DNA of 64,000 nucleotides from Lingula anatina. Its lineage: Eukaryota; Brachiopoda; Lingulata; Lingulida; Lingulidae. The DNA lies in assembly GCF_001039355.2 (NCBI RefSeq), contig NW_019775653.1, positions 48,431-112,430 of the forward strand. Direction: 5' to 3'. The position numbers and the translations under genes were made by a program. The notes beneath the pieces were generated by a model, which worked only from the letters and a program-made list of their open reading frames with translations, had not been told where the DNA came from and did no database searches. Shown in pieces: positions 1 through 9,696 of the stretch (positions within the stretch are counted from its first letter, which is position 1; each line of letters begins with the position of its first letter).

Positions 1-28
1 ATAACTGTGGTCTAAAAAAGGACCTTAC

Positions 29-390
29 AAATACTCTTCAGTCTTAGTAGCAAAAGATTTCATAGAAGACTTCTCTGGACAAGAATAAATTTCCCTGTTT
101 GTGATCTTGCTTGGTATAGTCCCAGTTGGCATCTTTGCCTCAGAAAAACCCAAATTAACTTTAACATCAGTATCACTCATGTTAAAACTGCTCAAGGAAG
201 GGAGACACCTTTTCTCGTGTTGTAGGAATCAAGAAAGCTAAATTGTTGTAATTGGACACTCCAGTCCACGCAGGTTTGGAAGATGTCTGTCTAGCTGGAT
301 GTAGAAAATGGCTCCAACTGCAGAAACTAGGGCCTCATGCATCTCCTCAGCATTTGTTATATTGTGGCTTTCATTTACATACATGCCTTT
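29..390 (-). other. Possible degenerate coding trace, unidentified
   Basis: On the minus strand one frame reads through an acceptor-like site (TTGTAG at about 391-396) into about 50 codons with a natural-looking helical composition (NAEEMHEALVSAVGAIFY). It meets two stops (TAG, TGA at about 240-229) and then continues in the same frame for about 65 Ser/Lys-rich codons up to a donor-like GTAAGG at 28-23. Two open stretches in one frame separated by two stops suggest either decayed coding DNA or two exons with wrongly guessed borders. I do not recognise the protein. It may belong with the exon-like frame at 931-1157. Confidence 0.15.
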
Positions 391-930
391 CTACAACAGC
401 CGTCATTTCCACACTAGTTTCAGTTTCTGCAAGACTTTGGACTCTTTTGCTGACCATAAGAACACTGTGTGTCAAATAACACTTCTCAAATATGCCTGAA
501 ATATAAATATAGCTTACTATAGACACATGAAAACACTTATCTGAAAGTTAATTGATACACTGATGAAAAATAAATTATTATCCCATTTTTCCATGTTTTA
601 TAAGTAAGGCATGGTTTCGAATATTAATTATGATGAGCCTAGCAATTTTGCCAAGACCAGCCCTAGCTTCAATCTAATTCCAATTGTTACCCTTAAATTT
701 ATTTTACCCAAGTACCATTAAACCTACATAAATACCCACACAAATATAGCTTAAAAGATAAAATTATCACAGGTCCTTAGGCTGCAATTTCATTATTTGA
801 AAGGGGGCATTTTTCTTTTAAAAAAAATGGACTGTTTACCATTAAAAAATTACACCTAGATCATTTTTCTGAGTGAACTTTTTTTCTGGATTTTAGCCTG
901 TATTAAAATACAAACAAACCCTATTCTTAC

Positions 931-1157
931 CTGAACCAAGTGGCACCAGTACATTCCAATGGCTTTTTGTATACACTGACATCTGCAAGTTAATCCCATG
1001 ACATATTTCGTTATAGGCTCGTTTTCCCCTGTGTGGATGGTTTCCAGCACAAACCAAGCCCATATCTCAGTGCTGGTCACATGGTGTAACCCATTTATTC
1101 TCCCAAAGATACTTGAAAAAGTCCAGTTGCGGTCATCGGATACAAAAGAATTCACAC
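931..1157 (-). CDS. Candidate exon of an unidentified minus-strand gene
   Basis: A 227-nt open stretch on minus lies between an acceptor-like CTTGTCAG and a strong donor-like CAG/GTAAGA. It encodes about 75 residues rich in Trp and Cys (for example TEIWAWFVLETIHTGENEP, then a CRCQC motif) and ends on a codon boundary. Just upstream on minus a frame starts with ATGGCGGAAATC at 1354, a typical animal start context, and runs to 1133 in a different frame, so the two cannot simply be joined. I do not recognise the family. It could be the 5' part of a gene running off the left edge, or a chance open frame. Confidence 0.25.
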
Positions 1158-1354
1158 CTGACAAGAATCAGTTTGCTTTCGTAACTCACGCTGTTTTGCT
1201 TCACGTAAACGCGACGACGATGACTGTTAATATCTCTGTTGCAATTTTTCAATACACTACATGTTTTTTTATATCTGTAGACAGAGTATAAACCACATGA
1301 TACACGACTTCGTTGAGGAAGATTTGTAAACAAACAGTCTGCGATTTCCGCCAT

Positions 1355-2253
1355 GTTGGATAATGACGTTGTGTTGTTCTGACGTTAGTACATTAGTTTC
1401 ACATGATTTTAAAATGTGTTAGATGCTTGTTTTAACCTTAAAAAAATTAGAATAGGTAAAATGAAAATAAAAAGTTCAACTAACAGTGTTTTAAACCATT
1501 TGTTGACTTGAAAGAGATAGCTGAAGTTCAGTGCACCGATATATGTGTTCGGATATATTTACGAAAAATGAAGAAATTAGGTCATGTTCTATCTGTTACA
1601 ACGGACAAGTTGTAGAACAGCAGTAAGTTTTGATTTCATTTATAAATAGACTAATGAGTTATCTGTTAGTCCTGAACACGCTTTACCCTAAAGACCTGTG
1701 AAGATGAAGATATTGTCAAAAATAGAAGGGGGGTGTTCAAAGCATGTGGTTTGTAGGCCTGAGAAAAACGCTTGGTTTGTTACCTTGGAAACAAAGAGAG
1801 TGGTAAAAGTGTATATCATTTTAATCCCCTATCTCTAGGTTATAATAAATCACCAAACTAAATCATTTAGTGACACCTGTATAAACTTTAAGACCAATCA
1901 ATATAACCCTGTTTTTCAGAAGAATTTTTGGTTGATAAACCCCCCCAAATTGTCACTGGCCATATCTCTGTAAGTAGGGATTTTTTTCAGGAAATATTGC
2001 AGCCTCAGATATTGTTCATATAAAGGTTCAAACACACCAAATATAATGTAAATCCGTTCACCCCCACCTTGCCGCAATTTCTACATTTGGTTTGGTTTTC
2101 TCGTGGACACACACTTAATTACTTCATGTCACAAAGTTAATTTATACAGGCAAAACTTTATCCAAGGAAATAGTTTCACGAAATGAACGAGAGTAAAATA
2201 TAAGTCGGCACAAATATAAGGCATACAACAATGAGTCATGTTATGGATCATGT
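1355..2253. other. Intergenic AT-rich stretch, nothing recognised
   Basis: No convincing reading frame, RNA gene or repeat of known type is seen. A run of 7 C at about 1940-1946 and short homopolymers are the only landmarks. The stretch ends where the TA-element terminal fragment begins. Confidence 0.5.
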
Positions 2254-2830
2254 TATGGGCCATGTCGGATTATAATGGCATACCTTGATGCAAAACAGTC
2301 TATCGTTTCTTCCACCGCGAGCCCCTTTATTTAATGTAATGTATTACTCATTACCTGTTTCATTTGACACTCTGTCTTTTTATCTCCCTTCCCCTTTCTC
2401 TTGTTAGAAGGAGGGTAAATAATTAAGCACTCAAAATCTGCACCACCAATCTTCAGAAAAACATAAGTCAACGAACCAGTGGGCTGATCCACAACATCCG
2501 ACACAGCAGAACGAATCAAATAACAGCTAGCACAAATTTATATGCAGTTAGCTATAGTGTCACTACATACATAATCAGCTGCACGCGCGAAGCTGTTCAA
2601 CAAAAGGATAGTTCGCTACTGGAGACCATTTGTTTACATAAGTACTCTTAGGGGGCGTGGCTACCCAGGCGTCCAGGGGATTAGGCTAGTTACTAAATAT
2701 ATGCCGTCAACAATCGTTTAGTGACCCTATCATTATACACTCTCTCTATTGTATTTTCCACCGCATTAATCGCAGTGTAATCTTCAAATGGTCCACGGGG
2801 TAAATGTACACATTCTTAATCCTAGTACGG
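2254..2830 (+). mobile_element. Terminal fragment of the TA-flanked element family (E0)
   Basis: This stretch is closely similar to 18,623-19,196, the right end of element E2, in the same orientation, and in inverted form to about 9,780-10,270, the left end of E1. Shared landmarks are GGCCATGTCGGATTATAATGG near the start, CAGCTGCACGCGCGAAGCTG and GGGGGCGTGGCTACCCAGG in the middle, and CTAGTACGG as the last bases followed by TA. No matching opposite end is visible to the left, so this is a truncated copy or solo terminal repeat. There is no coding potential. Confidence 0.75.
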
Positions 2831-3394
2831 TATTTTTAATGAACAAAATGTATTTTAATCATTTCACTGTATCACATTTTATCGACAGATCATACCGATT
2901 TTCATTTTATACTTGTATAAATATGACAATAAATTATTATTATTATTATTTTCTCGTGCAATGGGTCAGTTATAGTTGTATTGGCCTATCAGTTGGAAAC
3001 ACGTGGTTCGTCTACAATTGCAAATGGCGGAGGTGCCGTGGTAGTTATTGTCGTAAAATTAGCTGGATACGTGCACGTGAGAAAATTATTCATTAAATTT
3101 AGTTTTCAAGCATCAGCTTAATCTGGTAAAATGCGAGACGAAAAAAATAGAGCCATAGATAGAGCCTTATGACACACTGTAGAATGATGCCGAATAATAC
3201 ATCAACAACGTAGTTTATCGGCAGATAAACGTGTTTCCATTCTCGGCTGACTGAGGAAAGGTTTGAGAGAGCATTTAAAGAAGAGGCGGGCGAACCAATA
3301 GTGAGTAGGAAGAGTGTTGCAATCAAGACGAACAATACCGATCATAAGTGGACAGCTAATAACCCCTAATTAAGCCCGGGGTACGCGCTGCTGT

Positions 3395-3550
3395 GTTGAC
3401 TCCTTGCTGGGGAGCGGTAGCGGCCTCCTACTGCTGTGAGTAATCACGCATTGTCTTCTAACTTGCGGCTTAGTTAACTCCTTGCTGGGAAGGGGTAGCG
3501 GCCTCATACTGCTGTGCGTAATCACACATTGTCTTCTAACTTGTGGCTAC
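3395..3550. repeat. Two-copy tandem repeat, period 78 bp
   Basis: Two adjacent copies begin at 3395 (GTTGACTCCTTGCTGG) and 3473 (GTTAACTCCTTGCTGG). They match over their length with a handful of substitutions, so this is an old local duplication. Confidence 0.85.
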
Positions 3551-3680
3551 ATGTCGGTTGCATTGTATTAATAAAGTAATACCTATTCATAAGGAAGGGG
3601 GCGGATGGTAATCTTACGAGAATTAAATCAGTTATCAATCTAACGCGTACCAGTAGTCTTGTTTTTTAATAGCTAAACGG

Positions 3681-4160
3681 TATGTTCATTTTACCGGCTA
3701 ACGTCTTCTCGAAAATGGGGGTGCCAATTAATATTTTTACCCTCAATATCGGTTCTCGTTGCAATATGGCAAAACACATGCATTTGTGACACACAAAAAC
3801 GTGCCCAGGGTGCTTTTAATAACCTTTTATCAAAGTTGACAATAACACTACTGTGAACTGTATATATATGTTCATTTTACCAGCTATTGTCTGCTCGAAT
3901 TTGGGGATGGTAATTGATAATTTCATTACTCTCATTATCGGCTCTTGTTGAAAAATGGCACCACACATGCATTTGTGACACACAAAAACGCGCCCAGGTA
4001 CTTTTAATATTATTTTATCAAAGCTGACATCAACACTACTGGAAACTGTATATATATGTTCATTGTACCGGCTATTGTCTGCTCAAATTTGGGGTTGTTA
4101 ATTGATAATTTCATTACTCTCAATATCGACTGTCATTGGAAAATGGCACCATACATGAAT
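3681..4160. repeat. Three-copy tandem repeat, period about 187 bp
   Basis: Copies start at 3681, 3867 and 4055 with TATGTTCATT (spacing 186 and 188 bp); the third is incomplete. Shared landmarks are CATGCATTTGTGACACAC and a TGCTTTTAAT / TACTTTTAAT block. Copies differ by many substitutions. No protein is encoded. Confidence 0.85.
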
Positions 4161-4580
4161 TGGCCAATACATTGCTTTAAAACCAGTTATATATCACCTC
4201 AACATAGATCAATACAATCTTTGAAATAATAACAAGTATAGACAAATGACAGAAACCGTTTTAATGAGGTTACAAGAAAAAGATACTGAAAACTTGAAAA
4301 AAAAAATCCATGTGTTGACGCAAGCTTATGTGCTCGACGCTGCAAGTTGGCAGCAATGCTGTATCAAAGCAACCACGAGGGACTGCGAGAAATTACGTTA
4401 TCCATGCAATAGAACAAAAGAAAATCACTGAGGCACAGCGCGCGCTACCTTGATAATAAGCTGTTCAGACTCCCGTGGAGCTGTCAAAACAGCTTATCTG
4501 AGACAATGGGCAAATGTTTACCCGAACGCACATAGCTTTAAAGGAAGATGCCGCATTTCACGTCCTTTCATTGTTATGTC

Positions 4581-5265
4581 CAAGGTCAGTGCAATAACGA
4601 TATAATTGTTACACTGGCGATTTTCTTCAATCCCATTGTGACCATTGCCCCTATATGTTATACCTGAGAAATTATTATTTTTGAAAAGGGTCACTTAGAT
4701 CCCACTCAGTTATATATTTTCAAGGAGACAAGGGTCAATGTGAACTGTTCGGAGTTGGAGAGGTGACGGTTTGCTTAGCATAAATCTTTATATGGACAAA
4801 ATTTCATGCATTCTTATACCTATGCATTGTCTGTTGTGACACGTGTGTCTGTATGTATTCTGATCACTGTCTATGTCTTTATTGTTGCTGTATGTGTTTA
4901 TTATAATACAATGATATATTATAATCACTGTGTTATATGTCTGTGTTGTAACTACATACTGTACGTATGTGTCTGCATATATATATTTTTATTGATGATA
5001 TATTATCTGTTTTCAGTAGAGATGGTGTGTTTCCTGGATTATCGTCACACTGAGGACAGCTGAACTCATCTCAACCTCACAGCCTCATCACAGGTCATTA
5101 CAACAATGATATATACTGCTACACTGGCAATTCTCTTCAATCCAACTGTGACCATTGCTGCTATATGTTATATCTTACAAATAATTATTTTGAAAAAGGG
5201 TCACTTAATTACATCCCACTTAAGTTATATATATTCTAAGGTGACAATGGAGTTGGGGGGGGGAG

Positions 5266-5334
<69 letters not shown>

Positions 5335-6075
5335 AAAATTTCATGTATACATTCTGATCACTGTGCATTGTCTGTTGTGACATTGAATGTGTTTGTATGT
5401 ATTCTGATCACTGTCAATGTCTTTGTTGTTTCTGCATGTGTTAATTATAATATAATAATATAACCTGATTACTGTGTTATTTCCATGATGTAACTATACT
5501 GTATGTGTCTATAAATGGTTTAAGTGATGATATATTATCTATTTTCAGTAGAGATGAAGGTGTGTTTCCTGGATTATCATTATACTGAGGACAGCTGAAC
5601 TGATCTCAACCTAGCAGCCTCAGCACATGTCAGTACAACAATGATATTGCTGCACTGGTGATTTTCTTCAATCCCATTGTGAACATTGCTGCTATATGTT
5701 GTACCTGAGAAATTCTCATTTTGGAAAAGGGTCACTTAATTAGATCCCACTCAGTTTTATATATGTTCAAGGTGACAACAGTTAATGTAAACTTTTCGAC
5801 GTCGCTTAGCAAATTTGATATAGACAAAATGTCTTTATTGCTGCTATATGTGTCTATTATAGTGTCTATTATGTGTTATGTCTGTGTTTTAACTACCCTA
5901 TATGTCTACACATATATATATGTATATATATATATTATTGATGATTTGTTATCTGTTTTCAGTAGAAATGAAGGTGTGTTTTCTGTATTATCATCACTCT
6001 GAGGACAGTTGAATTCGTCTGTTCACCATCTCCTTCTACAACCACATAGTATTAGCAAAGGTCAGTGCAACAAAG
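4581..6075 (+). repeat. Tandem array of a 0.43-0.54 kb unit with exon-like module
   Basis: Three units follow each other, delimited by CAGGTCAGTGCAAC-like junctions at about 4584, 5093, 5628 and 6060. Each contains a TTACACTGGCGATTTTCTTC-type block, a TCTGATCACTGT block, TA-rich runs, and near its end a conserved module. The module begins with an acceptor-like TTATCTGTTTTCAG, runs about 80-110 bp, and ends at (A)AG/GTCAGTG, a donor-like site. Inside, a short frame starts ATGAAGGTGTGTTTCCTG and stops after 14 codons (MKVCFLDYHHTEDS type). More units lie at 7570-8180 and 19,467-19,706. Function is unknown. Confidence 0.8.
5268..5331. repeat. (AT)n microsatellite
   Basis: About 64 bp of uninterrupted AT dinucleotides follow a short G run, inside the second unit of the tandem array. 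Confidence 0.97.
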
Positions 6076-6082
6076 ATATTGC

Positions 6083-6249
6083 CAGGGGCGGATCCAGAGA
6101 TATTTTCTGACAGGCTTCCGCATTATCTTTATTGATCCATGCTCCACTTTTGACCGTCTTCCGACAGAAAAAATAGATATCTGTTAATGTAAACTTGAAA
6201 ATCTGACCGTCTTCCGGAAGACCCAGAAGACGGCCTAAATCCGCCCCTG
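6083..6249. mobile_element. 167-bp MITE with a clean 5-bp target duplication
   Basis: The element starts CAGGGGCGGATCCAG and ends GGCCTAAATCCGCCCCTG, giving inverted ends. It interrupts the sequence GATATTGCTATA known from uninterrupted copies of the surrounding unit, and ATTGC is present on both sides (6078-6082 and 6250-6254). A second, more diverged copy is at about 45,279-45,443. The CAGGGGCGGATCC end resembles hAT-type MITEs, although hAT normally makes 8-bp duplications, so the superfamily is left open. Confidence 0.9.
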
Positions 6250-6759
6250 ATTGCTATACATCTTGATGCCTTAATTTGCATTGTCTGTTGAGACATTGAA
6301 TGTATCTGTATGTATTCTGATCACTGTCCACTTGTATGTCTTTATTGTCACTATCATTCTAAGGAAATTCCGATGGATTTACTTTTTAAAACATAAAATC
6401 AATAGAATGTCTCTAATATCAATTTTCAAAACAACAGCAGATGGCAAATCAAATAAAATCAACCAGTGGATAAACATCGGCAGACTTTGTCAATTTCACC
6501 AACTTGTTAGTTTTAAACAGTGCACTTTTCACTCATGCGCAGTCGTTTAAATCCTGTGCTATTGTGTGTACAATTTATTTAAATGAATTATAGAAACCAA
6601 TTTGTTCATTTTCCTTTGGTTTGTTACGCATTTTCTATTTTTGATACTTCCCATTGCTGGGGCTGCTCTTCCCATTGCTGCATTTTACAATGTAGTGCTT
6701 GCTTTATCCACTTGGCGGCAGCACCTTACAGTGAAGCTTAAGTCTTCATTTAATCTCAA

Positions 6760-7570
6760 TGATGTCTTAGTGTGTTTCTGTTTGTATGAATTTGTGTGTG
6801 TGTGTGAGACAGACAAAGAGAGAGAGAGAGTTAGTGTGTGTGTGTATGTGAGAGAGAGAGAGAGAGAGGGGGGGGGAGAGTGAGTGAGAGCTTGTTTGTG
6901 GGAGGGTGTGGTAAGAGAGATATATGAGAATTTATTATTAAAAAAACTCAAACAACTTCAAAATTGATTTTAAATAACTAAACTAAATAATTCTATGCCA
7001 ATTTTGTAAGTTGTATTATCTTTAGAATACAATTTTCTCAAAACAAAGAAGTGTTCAGCTTATCCAGTATTTTGAAAATATTACAGTATTACATAATCTC
7101 ACTGATGTCTTAGACCGCATTCACAACGAATTGAGCCAGGCTTTACAAATACTGAGACTAAATATGGCGGACGTACATGAAAGGAAAACCGCCTAATCTT
7201 TTAATAGTCTCTCCGCCTCTCACACACCTCTCCATGTGTAGTCCCAATGATTCCGAGATATAATGACTATACCCCCGCAGGCTCTTAGTGTGTTTCTGTT
7301 TGTATGAATGTGTGTGTGTGAGAGAGAGAGAGAAAGAGAGGGGGGAGAGTGAGTGAGAGCTTGTTTGTGGGAGGGTGTGGTAAGAGAGATAGAGAATTTA
7401 TTTTAAAAAAATCTCAAACAACTTCAAAATTGATTTTAAATAACTAAACTAAATAATTCTATGCCAATTTTAAAAGTTGTATTATCTTTAGAATACAATT
7501 TTGTCAAAACCAAGAAGTGTTCAGCTTATCTAGTAGTTTAAAAATATTACAGCATTATATAACAGTTAAA
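6760..7570. repeat. Tandem duplication with GT/GA-rich core, second copy interrupted
   Basis: A block beginning AATCTCAATGATGTCTTAG and ending near a TTCAGCTTATCCAGTA motif (about 6758-7080) is repeated at about 7096-7560. Both carry (GT)n/(GA)n runs followed by GAGAGTGAGTGAGAGCTTG. The second copy is split by a 169-bp insertion. Open frames across the GT/GA runs are low-complexity and not genes. Confidence 0.85.
7114..7282. mobile_element. 169-bp insertion with 6-bp target duplication
   Basis: Comparison with the unbroken copy at about 6760 defines the insertion exactly: TCTTAG stands at 7108-7113 and again at 7283-7288, and occurs once in the unbroken copy. The insert starts ACCGCATTCACAACG and ends CCCCGCAGGC. 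No clear inverted ends and no coding frame are seen. It is a small non-autonomous mobile element of unassigned type. Confidence 0.8.
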
Positions 7571-8180
7571 CACGTACATGACCAGGGGAAAAATCTCTAT
7601 ATCTGTAATATTGTGCCATTATATCATGCATACTCAGTTTTAGATATGGTCAAGGTGACAATAAAGGGTTAATGTGAACTATTGAGATTTGGGTGGGGAT
7701 GGGAGGCAGTTGTGTGCTTAGCAAAAAATCTTGATATAGACAAAATTTTGTGTATACATTCTGATGCCTGTGCATTGTCTGTTGTGACATAGAATGAGTC
7801 TGTATGTATTCTGATCAGCTGGACTCATCTCAACCTCACATCATCACCACAGGTCGGTGCAATAACGATATTGCTACACTGGCGATTCTCTTCAATCCCA
7901 TTGTCATCATTGCCCCTATATGTTATACCTGAGAAATTATTATTTTGGAAAAGGTTCACTTAGATCCCACTCAGTTATATATTTTCAAGGAGACAATTAA
8001 GGATTAATGTGAACTGTTCTGAGTTGGAGAGGCGAGGGTTTGCTTAGCATAAATCTTCATATGAACAAAATTTTATGTATACATTCTGATACCTATGCAT
8101 TGACTGTTGTGACATAGAATGTGTCTCTATGTATTCTCATCACTGTCTATATATGTCTTTATTGTTGCTGTATGTGTTTA
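7571..8180 (+). repeat. Further units of the exon-module tandem repeat
   Basis: Sequence equivalent to 4600-4900 recurs here, with landmarks TCTGATCAGCTGGACTCATC at about 7810 and GGCGATTCTCTTCAATCCC at about 7881. The last unit stops at TGTATGTGTTTA (8180), where an 11 kb insertion begins, and resumes with TTATAATATAATAATAT at 19,471. Confidence 0.75.
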
Positions 8181-8879
8181 TTGTACCACCAGCGTAGGCG
8201 ATGGCGGTGCACATGGTTTTAGTTCCGACCCGCCTGTTCCGCCGGCTCCGTTGGCTCTGCCGGCTCCACTGCCATGTCATCATTACCGCTTCTCCTCCTA
8301 GACTACAAGGGTCTGCGTACCCATCTCTTGGATTTAGGTCACCTATAATCTCAAAGCGTTCCACGTAAAATTTGGGCTTCGTAGGTGCTTGGGTCTAGGT
8401 GTGGCACTCATTGCAATGCACCCTTGTCCAAAAAAGGCAAAATTAAATGCTAATTATCTACCCTACAGAAGGAATTATGGGAAAAATTTCTACAGACGGC
8501 TGACCGAAAGTCATATGTGGAGATTTCAAATATGCCCTTGGATTTGACCTTTGACCTTTATTTCAAGGTCAAATTGGCCAAAATTTTCAAAAAAATGAAT
8601 TTTTTTACGAAAAAAAAATTTTTTGTGCTGATATTCAGAAACTACACAGACCTAACCAATAATATTGTTGGAAAGTGTTACTTTTCGGGTCATCTTTCAT
8701 CTCCATGAATTTGGGGTCAATCGTTGCATTTTGACGAGAGAAGCGGCCATAAGATACCGAAACTGAAAACTGTCTCTAATTCGGGAACCGTTAATGCTAG
8801 AGCCCCATTCTTTTTTGCATTTTGTAGAGCATGTAAAACCCAACACTTGAGGTGAGGTTTTTTTGTATTTCATACCGTT

Positions 8880-9696
8880 TTCGAATTGACCTTTGATCTA
8901 TATTTCATCATGAATTGAACTTTGCAAATTTTTGTTTCCTTTTATCTCCAAAACTGGCAGAGATAGATCCATAGTTACTATTGAACTTGAATAGGAAGTC
9001 ATATACTGGCAATTAACTCTGACACTGAAATTGACCTTTGACCTATTTTTAACCATGAATTGAACTTTGCAAATTTTCGTTCCCTTTTATCCCCAAAACT
9101 GGCAGAGATACGCCCATAGTTACTTTGAACTTGAATAGAAAGTCATTACAGGCAATTTACTATGACCTTAAAATTGACCTTTGACCTATTTTTCATCATG
9201 AACTGAACTTTGCAAATTTTCATTCCCTTTTATCTCTAAAACTGGCAGAGATAGGTCCACAGTTACTATTGAACTTGATTAGGAAATCATATACTGGCAA
9301 TCTAAGTGTGACTTTGAAATTGACCTTTGACCTACTTTTAACCATGAATTGAACTTTGCACATTTTCGTTCCCTTTTATCTCCAAAACTGGCAGAGATAG
9401 GTCCATAGTTACTATTGAACTTGAATAGGAAGTCATATACTGGCAATTTACTGTGACCTTAAAATTGACCTTTGGCCTACTTTTTACCATGAACTGAACT
9501 TTGCTAATTTCTTTCGCTTTTATCTCCAAAACTGGCAGAAATAAGTCCATAGTTACTATTGAACTTGAATAGGACGTCATATACTGGCAATTTACTGTGA
9601 CCTTAAAATTGACCTTTGACCTACTTTTTACCATGAACTGAACTTTTCAAATTTTTGTTCCCTTTTATCTCCAAAACTGGCAAAGATACGCCCATA
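8880..9696 (+). repeat. 145-bp satellite with one DR1 motif per monomer
   Basis: About six head-to-tail monomers carry TGACCTTTGACCT or a one-base variant at 8887, 9032, 9175, 9321, 9466 and 9610 (spacing 145, 143, 146, 145, 144). The rest of the monomer has constant landmarks TTTTATCTCCAAAACTGGCA and ATAGTTACTATTGAACTTGA. TGACCTTTGACCT is the reverse complement of AGGTCAAAGGTCA, the DR1 element recognised by RXR/HNF4-type nuclear receptors; whether it is bound here is unknown. Short open frames across the monomers are by-products of the repeat. Confidence 0.92.

Noticed and set aside
4246-4431. 61-codon Lys/Glu-rich frame on plus
   Set aside because: Short, no homologue recognised, located between tandem repeats.
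6602-6951. Frames over the GT/GA tract
   Set aside because: Dinucleotide repeats give open frames on both strands; no gene.
9338-9634. Open frame across the satellite
   Set aside because: It repeats with the 145-bp monomer and is explained entirely by the repeat.
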